Positions 25,057-33,364 of a DNA stretch of 64,000 nt are shown one piece after another (positions within the stretch are counted from its first letter, which is position 1; each line of letters begins with the position of its first letter). The notes beneath the pieces are model-generated. The model was not told the origin of the DNA and searched no databases. It saw nothing but the letters and a program-made list of their open reading frames with translations. This stretch comes from JBEIFW01 sp046081125 (GTDB lineage: Bacteria; Actinomycetota; Acidimicrobiia; Acidimicrobiales; Ilumatobacteraceae). Both the position numbers and the translations under genes were made by a program. The stretch spans positions 72,033 through 136,032 of the forward strand of contig JBJTVH010000125.1 in assembly GCA_046081125.1 (NCBI GenBank), in the 5' to 3' direction.

Positions 25057-26223
25057 TCAGCGCAGGGTCCTCGATGCCGTGAGGGCGTCGATCTCCGCGG
25101 GCGAGTACCCCGCCTCGGCCAGGATGGCGGGACCGTCCGCGCCGGGGAGCGGCGCAGGGTGGCGCAGTGCGCCGGCCGGGGTCCGATCGAAGCGGACGGG
25201 GTACGGGATGTGGCGGTACGGCCCGGCGACGGGGTGGTCGACGACCGGGAGCCCGGCGACGAGATCGTCGAGCGAGGCGACCTCCGTGGCCGGGATCTGG
25301 TTGGTCCGGCAGAACGCAAGCCAGTTGGCCGTCGTGTCCGTCGCCAGGACGGCTCCGACGTCGCGGTACAGCGAGTCCGCGTTGGCGATCCGGGCCCGTC
25401 CGGATCGGATGCGAGGGTCGCCGGCCAGGTCTTCGCGTCCGCCCTTGCGGAAGATCGCGACGTAGTTCGCTTCGCTGTACGGCAGGACGTGGATCCAACC
25501 GTCGATCGTTCGGCGCGGGCGCCGCTCGGGGGTCAGGAGCCGGCGGTAGCCGGCGTCGGCCAGCGGCGGTTCCGGGATCGCTGCGGCACCGTGCTCGACC
25601 AGCACCCAGGACCGGGTGACGTCGAGCATCGGGACCTCGACGTGCTGGCCCTCGCCGGTTCGCTCGCGGTGGACGAGCGCGGCGAGCACGGAGGAGACGA
25701 TCGTCAGGCCACAGACCTTGTCCGCGACGAGCGTCGGCACGAGGGTGGGCTCGCCACCCGACCGGACGAACAGATCGGGGATGCCCGACGCGGCCTGCAC
25801 GACGTCGTCGTAGGCCGGGTCGTCGGCGCGCTCGTCGTCGGAGGGGAAGCCGTGTGCCTGGCAGAACACGATGTCGGATCGGACGGTTCGCACGTCGTCG
25901 TAGGTGAGCCGCAATCGGGCGAGCGGACCCGGACGGAGGTTTGTCACGACGACGTCGCTTCGGGCGGCGAGGCGCAGGAACGCCTGTCGGCCCTCCTCCC
26001 GACGGAGATCGAGGCCGATGTTCCGCTTGTTCCGTAACAGGTTGAGCGAGACGCCCGACAGTTGCGGGTGCGGTCCGGGGCCCATCACCCGGTTGGTCTC
26101 GCCCCGTTCGGACTCGACGGTGATGACGTCGGCTCCGAGATCGCCGAGCGTCTGGGTGGCGAGCGGGCCCATGATCACGCTGGTGAGGTCGAGCACGCGG
26201 ATGCCGGACAGCGGGCCGCTCAT
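25057..26223 (-). CDS. Family III CoA-transferase (CaiB/BaiF type)
   Basis: 388 residues. Signature N-terminus MSGPLSGIRVLDLTSVIMGPLATQTLGDLGADVI and VESERGE; NKRNIGLDLRREEGR near residue 70; the catalytic aspartate region DPAYDDVVQAASG near 165. Transfers CoA between carboxylic acids by the family III mechanism. Substrate unknown. The ATG at 26221-26223 overlaps the stop of the upstream cysteine synthase-like gene (ATGA). Confidence 0.9.
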   Translation of the reverse strand: MSGPLSGIRVLDLTSVIMGPLATQTLGDLGADVITVESERGETNRVMGPGPHPQLSGVSLNLLRNKRNIGLDLRREEGRQAFLRLAARSDVVVTNLRPGPLARLRLTYDDVRTVRSDIVFCQAHGFPSDDERADDPAYDDVVQAASGIPDLFVRSGGEPTLVPTLVADKVCGLTIVSSVLAALVHRERTGEGQHVEVPMLDVTRSWVLVEHGAAAIPEPPLADAGYRRLLTPERRPRRTIDGWIHVLPYSEANYVAIFRKGGREDLAGDPRIRSGRARIANADSLYRDVGAVLATDTTANWLAFCRTNQIPATEVASLDDLVAGLPVVDHPVAGPYRHIPYPVRFDRTPAGALRHPAPLPGADGPAILAEAGYSPAEIDALTASRTLR

Positions 26224-27299
26224 GCGGTCAGCCGCCCGCCAGTGAGGAACCGTTCGATCGCCGCCGTCGGACCGACGAGATCGAGGTCTTGGGCCTGGAC
26301 CCACCCGTCGTCGTAGTACGTGTGCCCATACCGGTCGCCGGGGTCACAGATCAGGGTCACCACGCTGCCGGTCCCGCCGTGGGCTCGCAGTTCGTCGATG
26401 AGCGTGAACGCACCCCACAGGTTGGTCCCGGTCGAGCCGCCGACCCGTCGGCCGAGCACGCCCGACAAGTGGCGCATCGCTGCGATCGATGTCGCGTCGG
26501 GGACGGCGAGCATCCGGTCGACGACCTCGGCGACGAAGCTCGGCTCGACCCGGGGACGCCCGATGCCCTCGATGCGGCTCGCGGACTGCAGGTGCAGGGT
26601 CGTGTCCCCGGAGGCCCAGTAGGCACCGAAGACGCTGCGTTCGGGGTCGACCACGGCGAGCTCGGTGTCGTGCCGGCGGTAACGGAGGTACCGGCCGAAG
26701 GTGGCCGAGGTCCCGCCGGTGCCGGCGCCGACCACGATCCAGCGAGGTACCGGGTGGCGCTCGAGGGCGAGCTGCGAGAACACCGATTCCGCGATGTTGT
26801 TGTTGCCGCGCCAATCGGTGGCCCGCTCGGCGAAGGTGAACTGGTCGAGATAGTGGCCGCCGGTGGCCTCAGCGATACGGGCCGCTTCGTCGTAGATGGC
26901 GGTCGGGTCGTCGACGAGGCGCACGGTGCCCCCGTAGTGCTCGACGGCGGCGATTTTCTCTGGGGAGATCGCCGCAGGCATAACGGCGACGAACGGGAGG
27001 CCGAGCATGCGGGCGACGTAGGCCTCGCTCACCGCCGTCGAGCCCGACGACGCCTCGACCAGCGTGGTTCCCTCGTGGATCCGACCGTCACACAATCCGT
27101 AGAGCACCAGCGAGCGGGCAAGACGATGTTTCAGGGATCCGGTCGGGTGTGTCGACTCGTCCTTGAGGTAGAGATCGATGTCCCACTCGGGCGGCAGTGG
27201 GTAGACGACCAGGTGGGTGTCGGCCGAGCGGTGCATGTCCGCTTCGAGCTTGGCGATGGCCGCATGCACCCACCTGCGGTCCTCACGGGGTGCCGGCAC
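26220..27299 (-). CDS. PLP-dependent cysteine synthase-fold enzyme, Cds1-like
   Basis: 359 residues, fold type II PLP enzyme. Schiff-base lysine lies in HPTGSLKHRLA (K57); the phosphate-binding loop is GAGTGGTSATFGRY; the substrate loop is EASSGSTAVSEA. The sequence style (THLVVYPLP, YGHTYYDDGW near the end) matches actinobacterial Cds1-like proteins described as cysteine desulfhydrases rather than CysK. Start is GTG at 27297-27299, four bases after the methyltransferase stop. A sulfide-releasing or cysteine-related function is likely but not proven. Confidence 0.82.
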   Translation of the reverse strand: MPAPREDRRWVHAAIAKLEADMHRSADTHLVVYPLPPEWDIDLYLKDESTHPTGSLKHRLARSLVLYGLCDGRIHEGTTLVEASSGSTAVSEAYVARMLGLPFVAVMPAAISPEKIAAVEHYGGTVRLVDDPTAIYDEAARIAEATGGHYLDQFTFAERATDWRGNNNIAESVFSQLALERHPVPRWIVVGAGTGGTSATFGRYLRYRRHDTELAVVDPERSVFGAYWASGDTTLHLQSASRIEGIGRPRVEPSFVAEVVDRMLAVPDATSIAAMRHLSGVLGRRVGGSTGTNLWGAFTLIDELRAHGGTGSVVTLICDPGDRYGHTYYDDGWVQAQDLDLVGPTAAIERFLTGGRLTA

Positions 27300-27302
27300 G
27301 GG

Positions 27303-27941
27303 TCAGTCCCGGCGCCGTTCGAGCACGCGAAGGGTGCCGTGGGCCCCGACCTCGGCGAAGAGGCCGCTCGCGAGCGCGGGAAGGTAGATGTCCTCGAAGG
27401 GCGGTCGGCCCCCATCGGCCGGGTCGGGGAACACGTCGTGGATGGCGAGCAAACCGCCGGGAGCCACGTGCGGGGTCCACCCGGCATAGTCGGCCCGGGC
27501 CGGATCCACGCCGTGGCCTCCATCGATGAACACGAAGGCGCAAGGCGTTCCCCAGTGGCGGGCGACCACGGGGGAGGCCCCGACCACTGCGACCACGACG
27601 TCTTCGAGACCGGCGTCATGGATCGTGCGCCGGAACTGCGGGAGCGTGTCCATCTTGCCGGTGGCGGGGTCGACCAGGCCGGGGTCGTGCCAATCCCACC
27701 CGGCCTGGTTCTCCTCGCTCCCGCGGTGGTGGTCGACCGCGTACACCACCGTCCCGGCCGTTCGGGCCGCAGCCCCCAGCCAGACCGTCGAGCGCCCGCA
27801 GTAGGAGCCGACCTCGAGGAACGGGGCGGTGGGCACGGCGGCACCGGCTCGGACCGCCCACTCGAACAGTGCGTCGCCCTCATCGGGTGGCATGAAACCG
27901 GTCGCGGCCAGTGCTGCAGCCCGGAGGCCGGGCTCGATCAC
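27303..27941 (-). CDS. Class I SAM-dependent methyltransferase (macrocin-O-methyltransferase-like fold)
   Basis: 212 residues. The SAM site is FLEVGSYCGRSTVWLG (near residue 40); VVYAVDHHRGSEE gives the acidic end of strand 2; FVFIDGGHGVDPARADYAGW is the metal-type D-G-x-H motif found in TylF/CmcI-like and class I 'methyltransferase_24' enzymes. Substrate unknown. Start GTG at 27939-27941 leaves a four-base gap to the nitroreductase stop. Member of a five-gene minus-strand run ending in glpX. Confidence 0.75.
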   Translation of the reverse strand: MIEPGLRAAALAATGFMPPDEGDALFEWAVRAGAAVPTAPFLEVGSYCGRSTVWLGAAARTAGTVVYAVDHHRGSEENQAGWDWHDPGLVDPATGKMDTLPQFRRTIHDAGLEDVVVAVVGASPVVARHWGTPCAFVFIDGGHGVDPARADYAGWTPHVAPGGLLAIHDVFPDPADGGRPPFEDIYLPALASGLFAEVGAHGTLRVLERRRD

Positions 27942-27945
27942 CGGT

Positions 27946-28605
27946 TCACCAGCCGTCCCACCGGATGACGGAGTCCGGGTTGGGTCGAGCGGCCGCCTTG
28001 AAGTCGGTTCCCTTGGTGAACGCCAACGGGGTGAGGCACACCTGCTGGACCGCATCGAAGGGGATCCCGAGCACCTCGGCGGCGGCCTGCTCCTGGAAGA
28101 GGTGGACCGTCGTCCAGCAGGTGCCGAGTCCGCGTGCCCGGGCCGCGAGCATGAAGCTCCACATCGCCGGGAGCACGTTGCCCATCATCGACGCGGCGAA
28201 CGTACCGGGCTGGTTGTCGGTCCGCCCGGCGAGCGAGCACGCGATCACGAGCGCGGGGGCGTCGCCCATGTGTTCACCGAGGAAGTCCGCCGAGTCGGCC
28301 GACCGCTGCTGCTGAGCGTTCGCGTCCTCTGATCCCTTGTCGATCGTGCGGATGTAGATCCCGTCGAGCGACTTGTAGACGTTGTAACACTGGCGGTAGA
28401 TCTCGCCGATCGCCTTGCGCTTGGCTTCGTCGCGGACCACGACGAACGCGAACGTCGGGTTGTTGGAACCCGCAGGCGATTGCTGGGCAGCGGCGACGCA
28501 CTCCCGGATTAGGTCGTCGGAGACCGGCCGGGAGAAGTCGAGCCGCTTGCGCACGGCTCGGGTGGTGCTGAGCAGCTGGTCCGGGTTGAGGTCGAGCAAG
28601 GACAT
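27946..28605 (-). CDS. Nitroreductase-family protein
   Basis: 219 residues. FMN-binding pattern: VRKRLDFSRPVSDDLIRECVAAAQQSPAGSNNP at residues 17-50, MMGNVLPAMWSFMLAARARGLGTCW near 140, and AEVLGIPFDAVQQVCLTPLAF. Such enzymes reduce nitro groups, quinones or flavins with NAD(P)H. First gene of the minus-strand run; divergent from tesB, with the promoter region for both directions at about 28606-28669. Confidence 0.88.
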   Translation of the reverse strand: MSLLDLNPDQLLSTTRAVRKRLDFSRPVSDDLIRECVAAAQQSPAGSNNPTFAFVVVRDEAKRKAIGEIYRQCYNVYKSLDGIYIRTIDKGSEDANAQQQRSADSADFLGEHMGDAPALVIACSLAGRTDNQPGTFAASMMGNVLPAMWSFMLAARARGLGTCWTTVHLFQEQAAAEVLGIPFDAVQQVCLTPLAFTKGTDFKAAARPNPDSVIRWDGW

Positions 28606-28696
28606 GCCGGCACGTTAGGTCTGCTGCCGGCGGTGACGGGACACGAAGGGCTCGCGAGGACGCGTCACGGTGGCGCTACGCGAGAATCCGCTCCGC

Positions 28697-29545
28697 ATGG
28701 GTGCCCTCGATGACCTCGTCGATCTGCTCGATCTCGAATCGATCGAGGTGAACGTCTTCCGAGGCACGTCGCCCCAGGAGAACCGTCAGCGCGTGTTCGG
28801 CGGCCAGGTCGCCGGGCAGGCGCTGGTTGCGGCCGCCCGCACGGTCGACACGGACCGGCAGGTCCACAGCCTGCATGCGTACTTCCTGCGCCCCGGTGAT
28901 CCGATGGTGCCGATCCTGTACCTGGTCGACCGGATCCGCGACGGCAAGAGCTTCACCACGCGCCGGGTCGTGGCCATCCAGCACGGGCAGGCAATCTTCA
29001 ACCTGCAAGCGAGCTTCCACGTCGACGAGCAGGGGCTCGAGCACCAGCTGCCTGCGCCGGCCGGAATGCCGGCGCCCGAGTCCCTGCCGGATTTCCGGGC
29101 CCGGATGGCACCGTGGAAGCACCTGCTCGGCCCCTGGTACGACCGGCCCCGACCGATCGACCTGCGCTACGTCGATTTCGTCGAGCCTGGTTCCCACCAG
29201 AAGCGTTCGGCGTTCCAGCAGGTGTGGCTGCGAGCGGACGGCCGGCTTCCCGACGACCCGGTGCTGCATGCGTGCATCGTCACGTATGCGTCGGATATGA
29301 CGCTGCTCGACACGACGCTGCTCCCGCACGGTTTCACCTGGTATGACACCCATCTGCAGATGGCCAGCCTCGACCATGCGATGTGGTTCCACCGACCGTT
29401 CCGGGCCGACGAGTGGCTGCTCTACGCACAGGGGACGCCGACGACGTCGAACGCTCGTGGGCTGTCGTACGGGTTCATCTACGACCACGACGGGAACCTC
29501 GTCGTCTCGGTCGTGCAGGAAGGCCTGATCAGGAGCACGCTGTGA
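28697..29545 (+). CDS. tesB: Acyl-CoA thioesterase II
   Basis: 282 residues, double-hotdog thioesterase hydrolysing medium- and long-chain acyl-CoA. Recognised by RVFGGQVAGQALVAAARTV near residue 35, HSLHAYFLRPGD, and the catalytic region YASDMTLLDTTLLPHG near residue 200, followed by LDHAMWFHRPFRADEWLLY. The ATG at 28697 gives the usual TesB start; a GTG 27 bases upstream is in phase and cannot be excluded. The stop overlaps the next gene as GTGA. Confidence 0.93.
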   Translation: MGALDDLVDLLDLESIEVNVFRGTSPQENRQRVFGGQVAGQALVAAARTVDTDRQVHSLHAYFLRPGDPMVPILYLVDRIRDGKSFTTRRVVAIQHGQAIFNLQASFHVDEQGLEHQLPAPAGMPAPESLPDFRARMAPWKHLLGPWYDRPRPIDLRYVDFVEPGSHQKRSAFQQVWLRADGRLPDDPVLHACIVTYASDMTLLDTTLLPHGFTWYDTHLQMASLDHAMWFHRPFRADEWLLYAQGTPTTSNARGLSYGFIYDHDGNLVVSVVQEGLIRSTL

Positions 29546-30816
29546 CCCGTCACCTCGGTGCTGGTCTCGTTATCGCTCTGGGTTGGGCACTCGTCGCGTG
29601 CGGGGCCGATCGTTCGGATGTCGGTGCGGGGGCAGTGACTTCGGCCGTGGCCGCAGCGACCGATGGTCCCGCCGTGCCGCCCGCAACTGCACGTTCTGCG
29701 GTGGCCGCAACGGGGAGCCCGACGAGCTCGATCCTGTCGACGGGGTCGGCGACGCCGACCCTGCGCGGGCTGCGGGTTCGGCTCACGCAGGTCGGCGCGT
29801 TCGACCAACCGGTGTCGGTGATCTCGCGACCGGGGGACCCAAACGGCGTCCATGTCGTCGAGCGGGTCGGGCGAATCCGGACGTTGCGCGACGGCGCGGT
29901 GGCGACGGCGCCGCTGCTCGACATGAGCACCCGGACCCGAGCGGGCGGCGAAAGGGGTTTGCTCGGAGCGGTGTTCTCGGCCGACGGGTCGTCGCTGTAC
30001 GTCCACTACACCGACCCGACCGGGACCTCGGTCGTCGATGCCTACTCCATGACGGTGAGTGGTGTGGCCGATCCGTCGACTCGCCGGCAGGTGCTGGCGC
30101 TGCCGCAGCCCTACCCGAACCACAACGGAGGCGACCTCGCCATCGGGCCGGACGGGATGCTGTACGTCGCGTTCGGAGACGGCGGCGCCGGTGGTGATCC
30201 GCAGCGCTACTCGGACAAGCTGAACACCTGGTTGGGGAAACTGCTGAGGATCGACCCTCGACCGTCGGGTTCGGCTCCGTATGTGGTGCCGGCTGACAAC
30301 CCGTTCGTCGGTCGGGCGGATGCGAAGCCGGAGATCTGGAGCGTCGGGCTCCGCAACCCTTGGCGGATCAGCTTCGATCGAGCGACCGGCGACCTGTGGA
30401 TTGCCGACGTCGGTCAGAACGAGCTCGAGGAGGTGAACCGGGCGCGGGCCGTCGACGGCGCCGGCCGGGGAGTGAACTTCGGGTGGAGCGCCTTCGAAGG
30501 ATCCCTGCGGTTCAACGAGGACGTTCCGGCTGACGGTGCCGTTCCGCCGTTGCACGAGTATCGGCACGGGGAGTTGGGGTGCTCGGTGACGGGGGGCGTG
30601 GTGTACCGGGGGCAACGGATCACGGAGCTGCGTGGTGCGTACGTCTTCGCCGACTACTGCGTGCCCGGCGTCCGAGCGCTGGATCCTTCCTCGCCGTCAC
30701 AGGCGGTGCCGATCGCGAGTGGTGCCAAGGCGATCGTCGGGTTCGGCCAGGGTCCCGACGGGGAGCTCTATGCGGCCTCGCTCGATGGTCCGCTGTATCG
30801 GATCGACCCGTCGTAG
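29542..30816 (+). CDS. PQQ-dependent sugar dehydrogenase-like lipoprotein (soluble GDH/YliI type)
   Basis: 424 residues. N-terminus is a lipoprotein signal peptide with lipobox LVAC near residue 19, then an alanine/threonine linker. The six-bladed beta-propeller begins near residue 75 and includes PNHNGGDLAIGPDGMLYVAFGDGG (near 192), KLLRIDPRP and the WSVGLRNPWRISFD motif near 270. The family oxidises aldoses with PQQ. Genes for PQQ synthesis are not visible here. GTG start lies in the GTGA overlap with tesB. The 3' end overlaps the next minus-strand gene by 49 bases. Confidence 0.85.
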   Translation: MTRHLGAGLVIALGWALVACGADRSDVGAGAVTSAVAAATDGPAVPPATARSAVAATGSPTSSILSTGSATPTLRGLRVRLTQVGAFDQPVSVISRPGDPNGVHVVERVGRIRTLRDGAVATAPLLDMSTRTRAGGERGLLGAVFSADGSSLYVHYTDPTGTSVVDAYSMTVSGVADPSTRRQVLALPQPYPNHNGGDLAIGPDGMLYVAFGDGGAGGDPQRYSDKLNTWLGKLLRIDPRPSGSAPYVVPADNPFVGRADAKPEIWSVGLRNPWRISFDRATGDLWIADVGQNELEEVNRARAVDGAGRGVNFGWSAFEGSLRFNEDVPADGAVPPLHEYRHGELGCSVTGGVVYRGQRITELRGAYVFADYCVPGVRALDPSSPSQAVPIASGAKAIVGFGQGPDGELYAASLDGPLYRIDPS

Positions 30817-31391
30817 CCCGGCAGTAGGGCGGTTGGCGCGTCCGGCGAACTGACGCCGCGGTAGGTCGCTCGCCGGGGCCTTGAGGCGCGTCCGGCCAAC
30901 ACTTCGTACCGGAGCATGTCGGCGAGATGCTTGACCGGCTGGTGATGGCCGATGACGTAGCCGTGCTCATGGAGGAGGCTGTGCAGATCGATCAAGGTGC
31001 GCTCACCGTGCCGCTGGAGCAAGGAACGACAGATCTCCCGCAGCCGGGCGCCTGCGACGGGAAGCGCATCCGATGCGACGGGAGCCAGGTGCGGCGCGTC
31101 GGGTTTTGGCCGCCTCCGGCAACCGAACTCGGTGCGGAGGGCGATGACCTCGTCGATGGACGCAACCTCGGCGAGCAGGGCGCGGCGCCGCTGGGCGAGG
31201 GCGACGATGGCACGATCGAGACGTCGAAGGCGCTCGAGCACTGCGGCACGTTCGACCACGAGGCGGGCGCGCACGCCGGCGTTGGCGTGATAGCGACGCA
31301 GTGGCAGGCGAAGCCGCCCCAGAACGGATGCGAGCGCAGTAGTGGGATGGGGCGGGCGGGGCGGCAACTGACTGCCGTCGACGTCGTGCAT
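30768..31391 (-). CDS. Hypothetical protein: coiled coil plus HARE-HTH-like domain
   Basis: 207 residues, not a recognised family by name. A basic N-terminus (residues 1-40) precedes an alanine/arginine coiled coil (LERLRRLDRAIVALAQRRRALLAEV, near 50-75). Residues about 125-195 (REICRSLLQRHGERTLIDLH; VKHLADMLRYEVLAGRASR) look like a winged-helix domain of the HARE-HTH/restriction-associated kind. ATG at 31389-31391 is chosen because the frame upstream is low-quality and contains the palindromes. Two identical-arm palindromes 200-290 bases upstream could be its binding sites. The assignment as a real gene is moderate. Confidence 0.5.
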   Translation of the reverse strand: MHDVDGSQLPPRPPHPTTALASVLGRLRLPLRRYHANAGVRARLVVERAAVLERLRRLDRAIVALAQRRRALLAEVASIDEVIALRTEFGCRRRPKPDAPHLAPVASDALPVAGARLREICRSLLQRHGERTLIDLHSLLHEHGYVIGHHQPVKHLADMLRYEVLAGRASRPRRATYRGVSSPDAPTALLPGYDGSIRYSGPSSEAA

Positions 31392-31587
31392 GACTCGGCC
31401 TCGGAAGCTGGAAGGGCCGCGCTGCGCAGCGATATCGCAGATCGAGACCGTTCGGTGATGTCGACCTCGATCCCGACGGCGGAAGCGTCGCACCGCGGTG
31501 TTGCACCAATGCAGCAGCAGAACCGGAAGGTGTCTCAATCCCACCACGCTCACCTCTCCCCGCTGCCCCAATTCCGACCGTACTGGG

Positions 31588-31605
31588 CGAATCGTTGACG
31601 ATTCG
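31588..31605. repeat. 18-bp palindrome, copy 1
   Basis: CGAATCGT-TG-ACGATTCG: perfect 8-base arms with a 2-base centre. An identical palindrome in the opposite orientation of its centre occurs at 31662-31679. Located upstream of the coiled-coil/HTH gene, in a 392-base gene-free stretch. Confidence 0.8.
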
Positions 31606-31661
31606 AGGGCTCGCCGCCACTGAGGGCGCGAGGAATACCGCCTGGCGTGCCTGCCGCTCGG

Positions 31662-31679
31662 CGAATCGTCAACGATTCG
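31662..31679. repeat. 18-bp palindrome, copy 2
   Basis: CGAATCGT-CA-ACGATTCG, the exact reverse complement of copy 1. The two copies are 74 bases apart start to start, close to seven helical turns. This fits a cooperative protein-binding site or the ends of a very small inverted-repeat element. Confidence 0.8.
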
Positions 31680-31783
31680 TCTCATAGGGGTGGGTCAAGG
31701 AGAGCGGGCGGGGCAGGGGTGGCGGTACCCCCGGGAAGGATGGGAGGGAAAGGGGTGCGAAGGGGAAGGCCCCACTCCGATGG

Positions 31784-32416
31784 TCAGTCGAAGATCGGTC
31801 GTGCTCGCACCGAGCGCTTCAGCTCGGCGAACCACGGGTTCGCGCCGAGTTCCGTGATCGCGTCCCAGAGTCGAACCGCTTCCGGTCCACTCGGCGCCTT
31901 CGAGATCACCGGACCGAAGAAGCTCGGTCCGTCGGGTGGCTGCCACGAGATGATCGGCGTCCCGACGTTGCCGCCACAGCGCGCCAGCGCTTCGTCGGTG
32001 GACGCTTGGATTTCGGCATCGAACTCGCTGGCGTCCACGGCTCCGGCGAGGTCCGCCGCCAGGCCGAGCTGTTGCAGCGTCGCCCTCAGGTTGTCGGGAT
32101 CGTCGAAGTACTCTCGGTTGCCACCGTTGTGCATCTGCAGGCCGTACGCCCGGTAGAGGGCGCCGACCTGCTCGGGTTCGCTGGCGGCCTTCACGGCTGC
32201 GGCCACCCGGAGCAGACGCAACCCGCGGCCGTGTACGAGGGTGTACCCGGGCGGAAAGTCCTTGTCGTAGTCCTTGCCGGCGTTCACCATCCGTAGCGAG
32301 ATGAAGCGCCAGTCCACCGCCATCGTCGGTCGCTCGGCCTGCACGTTCCGGATCCAGCATGAGGTGATCCACGCCCAGGGGCACACCGGATCCCAGAAGA
32401 ACTCGACGTCAGTCAC
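31784..32416 (-). CDS. DsbA-family (FrnE/2-HCCA isomerase-like) protein
   Basis: 210 residues, thioredoxin fold with helical insertion as in DsbA/FrnE-like proteins. The N-terminal motif is FFWDPVCPWAWITSCWI, where only one cysteine stands at the usual C-P-x-C position (C-P-W-A), as is common in actinobacterial members. The GTPIISWQPPDGPSFFGPVIS segment with the cis-proline region is near residue 150. Function uncertain: mycothiol-dependent reductase or isomerase. The GTG start at 32414-32416 overlaps the stop of the upstream SCO6745-family gene by eight bases. Confidence 0.8.
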   Translation of the reverse strand: MTDVEFFWDPVCPWAWITSCWIRNVQAERPTMAVDWRFISLRMVNAGKDYDKDFPPGYTLVHGRGLRLLRVAAAVKAASEPEQVGALYRAYGLQMHNGGNREYFDDPDNLRATLQQLGLAADLAGAVDASEFDAEIQASTDEALARCGGNVGTPIISWQPPDGPSFFGPVISKAPSGPEAVRLWDAITELGANPWFAELKRSVRARPIFD

Positions 32417-33356
32417 GCGCTGCTCCCGCTTCGTCGTCGGCCACCATTCCGCTTCCCCGTCTCGCCAGGTCGTCGGCACCCCCGGCCAGGTAGCCACCCC
32501 CGACCCGTACCGTTCGACCCCACGGCCCGAGCAGTCCGAACAGCTCTTCGGCGTCCGCACCGAGGGCTGCGACCGCTCGATCGAGCGCCGCATCGGTGCG
32601 CGCCTCCACCTCCCCGCGTAACTTACGTCCGGCTTCGGTGAAGCGCTCGTCTTCGCCGAGCAGCCCGCGACCCTGGAGGCGTTCGACCCCCGCCGCCAAC
32701 TGGTCCTCCGACCAAGCCCTTGTTCGAATGTAGGACTTGATCGGTAGCCCGAGGAACAACTCGGTGAGTAACCCGATTTCGATCGCGTCGAGGCCTGCGG
32801 CCACCCAGGCGGCGGTATGGCTGTCACCGCGGTACTCGCGCAGGAGATCGCCGTGGCGCCACATCGCCCCGATCGGGTCGTCCGGTGCCCCGAGGCTCCG
32901 GAGGCCTGCGAACAGCGGGCGGCCTTCGGGGGTCAGCGTGTCGGTCATGCGGGCGAATAGCTCTGTGACGCGGGCCAGCCCGACCGGCGCAGCACCGAGG
33001 AGACGTCGGAGTTGCGCAACGGCACCGGCATCTCGGGCGGCGCAGATCGTCGGGGCATCGGTGAGGGTCCAGCCGTACGTCACCGAAGGCACCACGGCCG
33101 CCGGGTTGAACACGGCGAACGCCGAGGCCACCAGCTCGCCGGGGACCTGGCCCATGACCGATCCCCGGCTCGTGAAGTAGGCGGGCCCGTCGGGCAGGGC
33201 GACACCGCCGGCGAAGCCGGGGCTCGGGTTGAACCCGAGGCGGACGTAGCCCTCGTGGCATTCGGGCGAGAAGTACACCTGACCCACGACCGGCTCGATC
33301 AGAGCGGCGAGCCGCCGGGCGACGGGAGCATCGGTGGACGAAGCGATGGCCGGCAT
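32409..33356 (-). CDS. SCO6745-family protein, copy 2 of a tandem pair
   Basis: 315 residues. Resembles the actinobacterial SCO6745 family, whose biochemical role is unknown. Shared blocks with the next gene: EPVVGQVYFSPECHEGY (N-term), PGELVASAFAVFNPAAVVP, RPLFAGLRSLGAP, and RTRAWSEDQL. ATG at 33354-33356 is preceded on its strand by AGGAGGTTCC, a good ribosome-binding site. The C-terminal 130 residues resemble a winged helix with a MarR-like fold, so DNA binding is possible. Expressed with the DsbA-like gene. Confidence 0.78.
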   Translation of the reverse strand: MPAIASSTDAPVARRLAALIEPVVGQVYFSPECHEGYVRLGFNPSPGFAGGVALPDGPAYFTSRGSVMGQVPGELVASAFAVFNPAAVVPSVTYGWTLTDAPTICAARDAGAVAQLRRLLGAAPVGLARVTELFARMTDTLTPEGRPLFAGLRSLGAPDDPIGAMWRHGDLLREYRGDSHTAAWVAAGLDAIEIGLLTELFLGLPIKSYIRTRAWSEDQLAAGVERLQGRGLLGEDERFTEAGRKLRGEVEARTDAALDRAVAALGADAEELFGLLGPWGRTVRVGGGYLAGGADDLARRGSGMVADDEAGAARD

Positions 33357-33364
33357 GGAACCTC

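Larger units (their letters stand above)
31392..31783. other. Gene-free stretch with palindrome pair
   Basis: Between the coiled-coil/HTH gene start and the DsbA-like gene stop. Apart from the two palindromes it holds a purine-rich segment (about 31690-31775, runs of G and A on the + strand). No protein-like frame or RNA gene is recognised. Confidence 0.6.
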
